Positions 1-6,004 of a stretch of DNA of 29,647 bases are shown here, piece by piece (positions within the stretch are counted from its first letter, which is position 1; each line of letters starts with the position of its first letter). The DNA comes from QALR01 sp045646925 (GTDB lineage Bacteria > Bacillota > Clostridia > Oscillospirales > CAG-272), in the NCBI GenBank assembly GCA_045646925.1, contig JAZRLQ010000173.1:1-29647 (forward strand), read 5' to 3'. Both the position numbers and the translations under genes were made by a program. Under the pieces are notes generated by a model. That model was not told where the DNA came from, did not search any database, and saw only the letters and a list, made by a program, of their open reading frames with translations.

Positions 1-204
1 ATTATTGTAATGGACCGTTTGAACCGCCGCAATCTGGCTCCCTTTATCGGTGAAAACGGACATAAGGTATACTCGCTTCTTTCCTTTGCAGGGCGTGACG
101 GTGACATTTCGGATCCTTGGTATACCGGAAATTTTGAAGACACCTACCGTGACGTGGTTCTGGGGCTGAATGGCCTATGGGAATATCTTCAAAATCAAAA
201 ATAA
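1..204 (+). CDS. Low-molecular-weight protein tyrosine phosphatase, C-terminal part (5' end outside window)
   Basis: Only the last 67 codons lie in the window; the reading frame is already open at base 1. The visible end carries the general-acid loop DPWYTG followed by FEDTYRDV, the typical C-terminus of the LMW-PTP/Wzb/YwlE family, whose members dephosphorylate tyrosine or, in Bacillota, arginine residues of cytoplasmic proteins. The catalytic P-loop (CxxxxCRS) would lie upstream and cannot be checked. The stop lies 20 nt before xylA and no promoter or terminator is visible in the gap, so the two genes are probably co-transcribed. The family call is fairly secure from the acid loop; the substrate is unknown. 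Confidence 0.8.
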   Translation: MIVMDRLNRRNLAPFIGENGHKVYSLLSFAGRDGDISDPWYTGNFEDTYRDVVLGLNGLWEYLQNQK

Positions 205-224
205 CAAAAATCGGAGGAAATCCA

Positions 225-1541
225 ATGAAGACTTATTTTTCCACACTTCCTAAAATTGAATACGAAGGCAAGACGACAGACAATCCGCTGGCGTTCCGTT
301 ACTACAACCCCGATGAAGTCATCGCGGGCAAGACGATGCGTGAGCATCTGAAGTTTGCAATGTCCTACTGGCACACCATGTGTGCAGAGGGCACGGATAT
401 GTTCGGCGTAGGCACTGCTGACAAGTCTTACGGCGCAACCGATCCCATGGAGCTTGCAAAGAACAAGGCTTACGCCGCGTTCGAATTGATGGAAAAGCTC
501 GATATCGACTACTATTGCTTCCACGACAGAGATATCGCTCCCGAGGCGGCTACCCTCGCGGAAACCAACGCGAGACTCGACGAGATCACGGCTCTCCTCA
601 AGGAGCTGATGGATAAGACCGGCAAGAAGCTTCTCTGGGGTACGGCAAACTGCTTCGGTAACAAGCGTTATATGCACGGTGCAGGCACTTCTCCCAACGC
701 GGACGTATTTGCTTTTGCGGCGGCGCAGATCAAGAAAGCAATCGAGATCACGGTAGCGCTCGGCGGTGAAGGCTACGTATTCTGGGGCGGCAGAGAAGGC
801 TACGAAACACTTCTCAACACCAATATGGCGCTCGAGCAGGACAACATGGCTCGCCTTATGCGTATGGCTGTGGATTACGCTCGCTCCATCGGCTTTACCG
901 GTGACTTCTACATCGAGCCCAAGCCCAAGGAACCCACCAAGCATCAGTACGACTTCGATACCGCAACCGTTCTGGCATTCCTCAGAAAATACGGTCTTGA
1001 CAAGGACTTCAAGATGAATATCGAAGCAAACCACGCAACCCTCGCGGCACACACCTTCCAGCACGAGCTCCGCGTTGCAAGAGATAACGGCGTATTCGGC
1101 TCCATCGACGCGAACCAGGGCGATATGCTCCTCGGCTGGGATACCGACCAGTTCCCGACCAACGTATACGACACTGCGCTCTGTATGTACGAGGTGATCA
1201 AGGCAGGCGGCTTCACCAAGGGCGGACTTAACTTCGACGCAAAGACCAGAAGAGGCTCCAACACCGCAGAGGATATCTTCCTCGCTCATATCGCAGGTAT
1301 GGATGCGTTTGCTCTCGGTCTCCGTGTTGCCGATAAGATGATCCGCGACGGCAGAATCGACAAATTCGTCGCTGACCGTTACGCAAGCTACGAAAGCGGC
1401 ATCGGTAAGAAGATCGTTGACGGCAACGTAACGATGGCTGAGCTTGAACAGTACGCGCTCGCAATGGGTGACGTGACCACCAATACCAGCGGCAGACAGG
1501 AATATCACGAAAATATCATGAACGCGATCATGTTCGGTTGA
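225..1541 (+). CDS. xylA: Xylose isomerase
   Basis: This 438-residue cytoplasmic TIM-barrel enzyme converts D-xylose to D-xylulose (and glucose to fructose) using two divalent metals. The length fits the long class II xylose isomerases. Visible signatures are CFHDRDIAPE (catalytic His100 and Asp103), VFWGGREGYETLLNT at about 185-199, IEPKPKEPTKHQYDFD (metal ligand Glu231, Lys233), IEANHA (Glu267, His270), DANQGD at 295-300, DTD at 306-308 and Asp338 in LNFDAK. The start is ATG 225, preceded by GGAGG at 213-217; an upstream in-frame ATG at 177 overlaps the phosphatase gene and lacks a ribosome site. No xylulokinase or XylR gene lies in the window, so any xylose operon must extend upstream or be dispersed. 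A strong terminator follows. Confidence 0.98.
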   Translation: MKTYFSTLPKIEYEGKTTDNPLAFRYYNPDEVIAGKTMREHLKFAMSYWHTMCAEGTDMFGVGTADKSYGATDPMELAKNKAYAAFELMEKLDIDYYCFHDRDIAPEAATLAETNARLDEITALLKELMDKTGKKLLWGTANCFGNKRYMHGAGTSPNADVFAFAAAQIKKAIEITVALGGEGYVFWGGREGYETLLNTNMALEQDNMARLMRMAVDYARSIGFTGDFYIEPKPKEPTKHQYDFDTATVLAFLRKYGLDKDFKMNIEANHATLAAHTFQHELRVARDNGVFGSIDANQGDMLLGWDTDQFPTNVYDTALCMYEVIKAGGFTKGGLNFDAKTRRGSNTAEDIFLAHIAGMDAFALGLRVADKMIRDGRIDKFVADRYASYESGIGKKIVDGNVTMAELEQYALAMGDVTTNTSGRQEYHENIMNAIMFG

Positions 1542-1570
1542 TATTCGGAATCATAAATATGAATAAATCC

Positions 1571-1600
1571 ATTGCCCGAAAGCTTTCGGGCAATGTTACT
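1571..1600 (+). terminator. Intrinsic terminator of xylA
   Basis: A perfect 24-nt palindrome (arms ATTGCCCGAAAG / CTTTCGGGCAAT, 1571-1594) starts 30 nt after the xylA stop and is followed by a U-rich stretch (GTTACTTTT). Fold and position fit a Rho-independent terminator. It sits 30 nt before the next start codon, so the phosphatase-family gene downstream may depend on read-through or on a promoter I cannot identify. Confidence 0.8.
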
Positions 1601-1623
1601 TTTCGGGAAGGATGAGGCTTACA

Positions 1624-2415
1624 ATGAAAAAAGAATATTTGAATTTTGCAAAAGAGATCGCTTACCGTGCGGGCGAGATCATGATGAAATATTATAAAGC
1701 CGACAACGGCGCGAATTATAAATACGATCAGACGATCGTGACGCTTGCCGACAAGGAGATCAACGATTACCTGATCGAGCGCGTAAAAGCTGTTTATCCC
1801 ACGCATTCCGTAGACGGTGAGGAAGCGGGCTTCGGTGAAAGCACGCACGTCTGGGTATGCGATCCCGTGGACGGCACGGCGATGTACGCGAGACATATCC
1901 CCACGTCCGTTTTTTCTCTCGCGCTCGTGATCGACGGCGTTTCCGAGATCGGCGTCGTTTACGACGTGCAGGGTGATCAGATGTATACCGCGATCCGCGG
2001 CGAGGGCGCCTTCGTCAACGGCGAGCCGATCAAGGTCAGCGACATTCTGCTTGACGATATGCGTAGCCTCGGCAACTTTGATATGTGGCCCGCCGCGGAA
2101 TATAATTTGTTCGACGTTTTCAAGGAGCTTGGCAAAAGAACCTACGCCGTCGGCCTCGGCAGCGTGATTCGCGCCTCCATGTGCGTGGCGAGAGGAGACT
2201 TCAACTTCGTTCTTTTCCCCGGAACGCTTCATAAAAACTGCGATATTGCCGCCGTCAAGGTCATCGTCGAGGAAGCGGGCGGTAAGGTAACGGATCTCTT
2301 CGGCAACGAAGAGCGCTACGACCGCTCCATCAACGGCGCGGTGATCACAAACGGCAAAATCCACGACGAGCTGCTTGCGATCGTCGGCAAGCACGTTGAG
2401 CCTCTCGCGCGATAA
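1624..2415 (+). CDS. Inositol monophosphatase family protein
   Basis: This 263-residue cytoplasmic Mg-dependent phosphatase of the IMPase/SuhB superfamily removes phosphate from inositol phosphates or related small molecules. Metal-binding motifs are intact: GEE at 65-67 (Glu66), DPVDGT at 80-85 and CDIAAVKVIVEEAGG around Asp207. Relatives include histidinol-phosphate phosphatase and 3',5'-bisphosphate nucleotidase, which sequence alone does not exclude. The start ATG 1624 has GAGG seven bases upstream; the in-frame ATG at 1612 has its purine-rich stretch too close. It follows the xylA terminator and ends 2 nt before the stop of the convergent sigG, with no terminator in between (see findings). 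I give no gene symbol because the substrate is uncertain. Confidence 0.9.
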   Translation: MKKEYLNFAKEIAYRAGEIMMKYYKADNGANYKYDQTIVTLADKEINDYLIERVKAVYPTHSVDGEEAGFGESTHVWVCDPVDGTAMYARHIPTSVFSLALVIDGVSEIGVVYDVQGDQMYTAIRGEGAFVNGEPIKVSDILLDDMRSLGNFDMWPAAEYNLFDVFKELGKRTYAVGLGSVIRASMCVARGDFNFVLFPGTLHKNCDIAAVKVIVEEAGGKVTDLFGNEERYDRSINGAVITNGKIHDELLAIVGKHVEPLAR

Positions 2416-2417
2416 CG

Positions 2418-3191
2418 CTATAATTCCTTGCGGATCCGTTCCAGCGCGCTTTTTTCGATGCGGGAGACCTGCGCCTGCGAGATCCCGATTTCGGCGGCGA
2501 TCTCCATCTGCGTTTTTCCGCGGAAAAACCGCATGGCGATGATGGAGCGCTCACGGTCGGAGAGCTTTTTCATCGCTTGCGCGACGGCGATATTTTCGAG
2601 CCAGATATCGTCGTTGCAATCCTCGTCGCGGATTTGATCCATGACGTAGAGCGAATCGCCGTTTTCTCCGTAGATGGGATCGTAGAGAGAGATCGGCTCC
2701 ATGATGGCTTCCAGCGCTTCGGAAACCGCCTGCGGCGATTCCTCCAGATACGCCGCGATATCCTCCGCCGTCGGCTCGCGGAGCAGGGTTTTGGAAAGCT
2801 CCTCCTTGGCGCTGAGCGCGCGGTAGGCGAGATCCCTCGTTCCGCGGCTGACGCGCAGGGAATTGTTGTCCCTGAGATAGCGGCGGATCTCCCCGATGAT
2901 CATGGGGACGGCGTAAGTGCTGAATTTTACGCCGATCTCCGTGTCGAAGTGGTCGATCGCTTTAATCAGCCCGACGCAACCGACCTGAAAAAGATCGTCG
3001 GCGTCGCGCACCTTCCCGTTGAATCGCTGGATAATGCTCAGTACGAGACGAAGGTTGCCGTCGATCAGCTCTTCGCGCGCTTTCCGATCGCCGCTTTTCA
3101 CTTTTTTCAGTAATTCCGTCTTTTCTTCACAGGACAGTATCTTTAATTTTGACGTGTTGATTCCGCAAATATCGACTTTATTATAATACAT
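2418..3191 (-). CDS. sigG: RNA polymerase sporulation sigma factor SigG
   Basis: This 257-residue sigma-70 family factor directs late forespore transcription during sporulation. It matches SigG nearly end to end: N-terminal NKVDICGINTSKL, region 2 with DLFQVGCVGLIKAIDHFD, the FSTYAVPMIIGEIRRYLRDN stretch of regions 2.4-3.0 and a region 4.2 helix-turn-helix GKTQMEIAAEIGISQAQVSR. The N-terminal match to SigG, rather than SigF, decides the paralogue. Start at 3191 is chosen because homology begins there (MYYNKVDICG) and GGAG lies six bases upstream; ATGs at 3203 and 3215 are alternatives. In Bacillus the gene follows sigE; here it stands alone, convergent with an inositol-phosphatase gene and divergent from ttcA. 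A sigma-F-like promoter lies about 125 bases upstream. Confidence 0.95.
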   Translation of the reverse strand: MYYNKVDICGINTSKLKILSCEEKTELLKKVKSGDRKAREELIDGNLRLVLSIIQRFNGKVRDADDLFQVGCVGLIKAIDHFDTEIGVKFSTYAVPMIIGEIRRYLRDNNSLRVSRGTRDLAYRALSAKEELSKTLLREPTAEDIAAYLEESPQAVSEALEAIMEPISLYDPIYGENGDSLYVMDQIRDEDCNDDIWLENIAVAQAMKKLSDRERSIIAMRFFRGKTQMEIAAEIGISQAQVSRIEKSALERIRKEL

Positions 3192-3314
3192 AAATGACTC
3201 CATGCCTTCCTTCAAATTAAAGAAGCTTCGGGCGGTTTGCGAAGCGGATCCGACTCAAGGAGAATAAAGCTTCGGCTTGCGTAACGCCCTTCAGACAAAA
3301 CTTGGCTTTGTGGT

Positions 3315-3345
3315 CAGTATTGCCGAAAACCGTCGTTTTTTATAC
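3315..3345 (-). promoter_or_regulatory. Sigma-F-type promoter for sigG
   Basis: On the minus strand the sequence reads GTATA (-35, 3345-3341), a 16-nt spacer, then GGCAATACTG (-10, 3324-3315). This matches the Bacillus sigma-F consensus (GYATA, about 16 nt, GGnnAnAHTR) at every defined position. In Bacillus sigG is transcribed by sigma-F, so gene and promoter fit. Transcription would start near 3308 and leave a leader of about 117 nt, which contains inverted repeats such as GGGCG (3230-3234) with CGCCC (3285-3289). The match is seen directly; its use is inferred. Confidence 0.6.
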
Positions 3346-3368
3346 ATGGGAAAACTTTCCGCGGACGC

Positions 3369-3396
3369 TTCGGAAGCCGACCTTCCGAAATTTTTT
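3369..3396 (+). terminator. Orphan intrinsic terminator upstream of ttcA
   Basis: Arms TTCGGAAG (3369-3376) and CTTCCGAA (3382-3389) form a perfect 8-bp stem with a 5-nt loop, followed by A and six T residues: a textbook plus-strand terminator. No plus-strand gene ends nearby. The closest upstream one is the inositol-phosphatase gene ending at 2415, which has no terminator of its own. The hairpin also insulates the ttcA promoter 35 bases downstream. Confidence 0.7.
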
Positions 3397-3430
3397 GCCG
3401 TGCGGATGGGAAAAAACTTTGCTGAATATA

Positions 3431-3459
3431 TTGAAAAGCGATCATTTTTTTGTTATAAT
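3431..3459 (+). promoter_or_regulatory. Sigma-A promoter of ttcA (and possibly pgi)
   Basis: TTGAAA at 3431-3436 and a perfect TATAAT at 3454-3459 are separated by 17 bp. The ttcA start lies 42 nt downstream of the -10 box. No terminator is visible until after pgi, so this promoter may serve ttcA, the small Cys-rich gene and pgi. Confidence 0.85.
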
Positions 3460-3501
3460 AGTTCCGATATACGGATTTTACGGAAAAGAAAGGATTATCA
3501 G

Positions 3502-4281
3502 ATGAAGGGACTTAAACGGCTTCTCAGCTACACAAGACGCGCCGCGGACGATTATCATATGATCGAGGACGGGGATAAGATTGCGGTTGGCGTTTCCGCG
3601 GGAAAGGATTCGCTTTCTCTTTTATACGCAATGGCGGAGCTTCGCCGTTTTTATCCGAAGAAATTTGAATTGATCGCGATCACGGTGGATATGCGCTTCG
3701 GTGATCTCGAGGAGGGCGGTGTTCCGACGGATTATACACCGATCAGAGAGCTTTGCGAAAAGCTGAACGTTCCTTATCATATCGAGCCCTCCAATATCGC
3801 GAAGATCATTTTTGACGTGAGAAAGGAATCCAATCCTTGCTCTCTGTGCGCAAAGCTTCGTCGCGGCATGGTCAACGATACCGCGAAAAAGCTTGGTTGC
3901 AACAAGGTTGCTCTCGGTCATCATTTCGACGACGCGGTGGAAACCTTTATGCTGAATCTTTTTTACGAGGGAAGACTCGGTTGCTTCTCTCCCGTGACTT
4001 ATCTTGACAGAACGGACGTTACCGTGATCAGACCGCTGATCTATGCGCCCGAGAAAGATATCCGTTATTTTGCGGCGTCTGCAGAGCTTCCCGTTGTGGA
4101 AAGCCGTTGTCCTGCGGACGGAGCGACGGAAAGAGAATCCATGAAGCAGCTGCTCGCCGATCTCGAATATAACAACAAGGGTCTGCGCCATCGAATCTTC
4201 GGCGCTATGCAGAAGGCGGGGCTCGACGGTTATATTGAAGCGAAGGTCAAAAATTATTCCGATCCCAAAAAGGACGAATAA
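3502..4281 (+). CDS. TtcA-like tRNA 2-thiocytidine biosynthesis protein (PP-loop ATPase)
   Basis: This 259-residue protein is of the TtcA/TilS/CTU1 PP-loop superfamily. TtcA adenylates C32 of certain tRNAs and inserts sulfur using a 4Fe-4S cluster. The ATP loop reads VGVSAGKDSLSLL at about 29-41, where the canonical motif is SGGKDS, so one glycine is alanine. CSLC (113-116) and a later Cys203 (RCP) match the three cluster-ligand cysteines of TtcA, and GHHFDDAVET (139-148) is the conserved second motif. The start ATG 3502 has GAAAGGA seven bases upstream. It is transcribed from its own consensus promoter and is divergent from sigG. The superfamily is certain; modification of C32 itself is inferred from family resemblance. 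Confidence 0.88.
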   Translation: MKGLKRLLSYTRRAADDYHMIEDGDKIAVGVSAGKDSLSLLYAMAELRRFYPKKFELIAITVDMRFGDLEEGGVPTDYTPIRELCEKLNVPYHIEPSNIAKIIFDVRKESNPCSLCAKLRRGMVNDTAKKLGCNKVALGHHFDDAVETFMLNLFYEGRLGCFSPVTYLDRTDVTVIRPLIYAPEKDIRYFAASAELPVVESRCPADGATERESMKQLLADLEYNNKGLRHRIFGAMQKAGLDGYIEAKVKNYSDPKKDE

Positions 4282-4299
4282 ATACATAAAATCTGTTTT

Positions 4300-4331
4300 T
4301 CCGCAAACAATAATCAAAAATTGATTGCGGA
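4300..4331 (+). promoter_or_regulatory. Inverted repeat reaching into the ribosome-binding site of the small Cys-rich gene
   Basis: TCCGCAA (4300-4306) pairs with TTGCGGA (4325-4331), and inner AAT/ATT adds three pairs after a 2x2 internal loop; the loop is A-rich. The 3' arm overlaps the GGAGAG ribosome site of the gene at 4341, so folding would hide its first bases. It has no U-tract and so is not a terminator. Regulation is an inference from the overlap. Confidence 0.4.
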
Positions 4332-4340
4332 GAGAAAGAT

Positions 4341-4544
4341 ATGGATACTACCCCCAAAAAACGCGAATTTTCCATGAAGTATTGCCCTGATCTTGAAGAT
4401 CATGTCGTGGTTATGACGACGGGCGATGAAAAGCTTCCAAGCAAGATCTGTCTTTCTTCTCATCTTTGTCATACGGATACGAGAATGTCCTGCGGACACG
4501 AGCGTCCGGACGCGGAGAAGAAAAACGGGTCAGACGTCTTTTAA
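4341..4544 (+). CDS. Small Cys/His-rich protein of unknown function
   Basis: This 67-residue ORF lies between ttcA and pgi. GGAGAG at 4329-4334, six bases before the ATG, is a good ribosome site, and the position between two co-directional genes supports translation. The protein has four cysteines (KYCP, KICLSS, HLCH, SCGHE) and several histidines, suggesting a small metal-binding fold, but I do not recognise a family. An in-frame Met at codon 12 (MKYCP) is an alternative start. A hairpin (4300-4331) reaches into its ribosome-binding site. Function is not assignable. Confidence 0.6.
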   Translation: MDTTPKKREFSMKYCPDLEDHVVVMTTGDEKLPSKICLSSHLCHTDTRMSCGHERPDAEKKNGSDVF

Positions 4545-4583
4545 AAATAAAAAGCCGCGAAGGCGGCGGAATTGAGGTTATAT

Positions 4584-5927
4584 ATGGCATTTGTATTTTC
4601 TGACAAGTACGTTCACAGCTTTGTCGGTGAAGCAGATCTTCTTGCTGTTTCCGATGAAGTGAATGCGGCACACAAAACTCTTTGCGAAAAAACCGGTGAA
4701 GGCAACGATTTTCTCGGTTGGGTAGAGCTTCCCATCAGCTTTGACCGCGCGGAAGTTGCACAGATGAAGAAAGCGGCTGAAAAGATCCAGTCCATGTGCG
4801 ACATTCTGATCGTTATCGGTATCGGTGGCTCTTATCTCGGCGCTCGCGCTGCAATTGAGTTCATTCACGGCAACTACTACAACAACAAGCCCAAGAAGAC
4901 TCCCGATATTTATTTCGTCGGCAAGGATATCAGCTCCTCTCATCTGAAAGACATTCTCGATATCTGCGAAGGCAAGGATATCTGCGTAAACGTGATCTCC
5001 AAGTCCGGTACCACCACCGAGCCCGCTATCGCATTCCGTATTTTCCGTGATCTTCTTATCGAAAAGTACGGCAAAGAAGGCGCGGCAGAACGCATTTTCG
5101 CTACCACTGACGCGAAAAAGGGCGCTCTTCGTTCCCAGGCAGATACATACGGCTACGAAAGCTTCGTAATCGCAGACGACGTCGGCGGCAGATATTCCGT
5201 TCTGACTCCCGTAGGTCTGCTTCCCATCGCAGTTTCCGGCGCTGACATCGAAGAAATGCTCGCAGGCGCTGCAAAAGCATACGAAGATTTCAAGGACGGC
5301 GACGTTCTTACCAACGGTTGTCTGAAATACGCGGCGATCCGTAACATCCTTCACAGACAGGGAAAGAGTGTTGAAATTCTCACCGCAAACGATCCCGCTC
5401 TCACCATGACTTGCGAATGGTGGAAACAGCTCTTCGGTGAATCCGAAGGCAAGGACGGCAAGGGCCTCTATCCCTCTAGCGCGATCTATTCCACCGACCT
5501 TCACTCCATCGGTCAGTTCATCCAGGAAGGATCCAGAGTAATGTTTGAAACCGTTATGAACGTCAATATCAACGACGGCTTCAAGGTTCCCTTCGATGCT
5601 GAAAACGGCGACGGTCTGAACTTCCTCGCTGACAAAGAGATCAACTTCGTCAACCAGAAGGCTCACGACGGCACCATTCTCGCTCACACCGACGGTGACG
5701 TTCCCAACCTCTCCATCACTCTTACTTCCCGTAGCGCATTCGATTTCGGTTATCTCGTATACTTCTTTGAAAAGGCTTGCGCGGTTTCCGGTTATATGCT
5801 CGGCGTAAATCCCTTCAACCAGCCCGGCGTTGAAGCGTACAAGAAGAATATGTTTGCTCTTCTTGATAAGCCTGGTTACTCTGATCTTCGCGCAGAGCTC
5901 GAAACCAGACTCAAAGGCTTGAACTAA
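4584..5927 (+). CDS. pgi: Glucose-6-phosphate isomerase
   Basis: This 447-residue cytoplasmic enzyme interconverts glucose-6-phosphate and fructose-6-phosphate in glycolysis. The length matches the short bacterial (Bacillus-type) Pgi. Seen directly are the sugar-phosphate-binding segments GIGGSYLGARA (79-89) and SKSGTTTEP (139-147), the DVGGRYSVLTPVGLLP stretch, STDLHSIGQFIQEG, and the C-terminal NPFNQPGVEAYKKN with the conserved lysine. The start ATG 4584 has GAGG six bases upstream. The gene follows the small Cys-rich ORF by 39 nt; that gap contains a short GC hairpin (GCCGC/GCGGC, 4554-4567) without a U-tract. A strong terminator follows the stop. Confidence 0.98.
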   Translation: MAFVFSDKYVHSFVGEADLLAVSDEVNAAHKTLCEKTGEGNDFLGWVELPISFDRAEVAQMKKAAEKIQSMCDILIVIGIGGSYLGARAAIEFIHGNYYNNKPKKTPDIYFVGKDISSSHLKDILDICEGKDICVNVISKSGTTTEPAIAFRIFRDLLIEKYGKEGAAERIFATTDAKKGALRSQADTYGYESFVIADDVGGRYSVLTPVGLLPIAVSGADIEEMLAGAAKAYEDFKDGDVLTNGCLKYAAIRNILHRQGKSVEILTANDPALTMTCEWWKQLFGESEGKDGKGLYPSSAIYSTDLHSIGQFIQEGSRVMFETVMNVNINDGFKVPFDAENGDGLNFLADKEINFVNQKAHDGTILAHTDGDVPNLSITLTSRSAFDFGYLVYFFEKACAVSGYMLGVNPFNQPGVEAYKKNMFALLDKPGYSDLRAELETRLKGLN

Positions 5928-5940
5928 TTGAATCATCACG

Positions 5941-5975
5941 AAAAGTCTTCCTCTTCCAAGGGGAAGACTTTTAAA
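5941..5975 (+). terminator. Intrinsic terminator of pgi
   Basis: Perfect 11-bp inverted repeat AAAAGTCTTCC (5941-5951) / GGAAGACTTTT (5962-5972) with a 10-nt loop, starting 14 nt after the pgi stop and ending in T residues. It separates pgi from comEC. Confidence 0.85.
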
Positions 5976-6004
5976 ATACCGGGATACGTGATCGGCGAAC
6001 ATAT

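Larger units (their letters stand above)
3192..3501. other. sigG/ttcA divergent intergenic region (310 bp)
   Basis: The region holds the sigma-F-like promoter and leader of sigG (3192-3345, minus strand), a plus-strand terminator hairpin (3369-3396) and the sigma-A promoter of ttcA (3431-3459). The stretch 3277-3501 is also open in the ttcA frame from a TTG, but it contains the terminator and promoter, so I do not regard it as coding. Confidence 0.6.

Noticed and set aside
177..224. Upstream ATG giving xylA 16 extra residues
   Set aside because: It lies inside the phosphatase gene with no ribosome site, and GGAGG fits ATG 225.
1538..1566. TTGATA followed by an AT-rich stretch as a promoter for the inositol-phosphatase gene
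   Set aside because: No acceptable -10 box at the right distance, and the xylA terminator would lie downstream of the start.
3157..3187. Possible plus-strand promoter (TTGATT, 19 bp, TATAAT) inside the 5' end of sigG that could make a short RNA ending at 3396
   Set aside because: The spacer is too long, and the TATAAT is explained by the two Tyr codons of sigG. Read-through from the phosphatase gene explains the terminator more simply.
3277..3501. A 75-codon N-terminal extension of the TtcA-like protein from TTG 3277
   Set aside because: The stretch contains a terminator hairpin and the consensus promoter; ATG 3502 has a good ribosome site and matches the family start.
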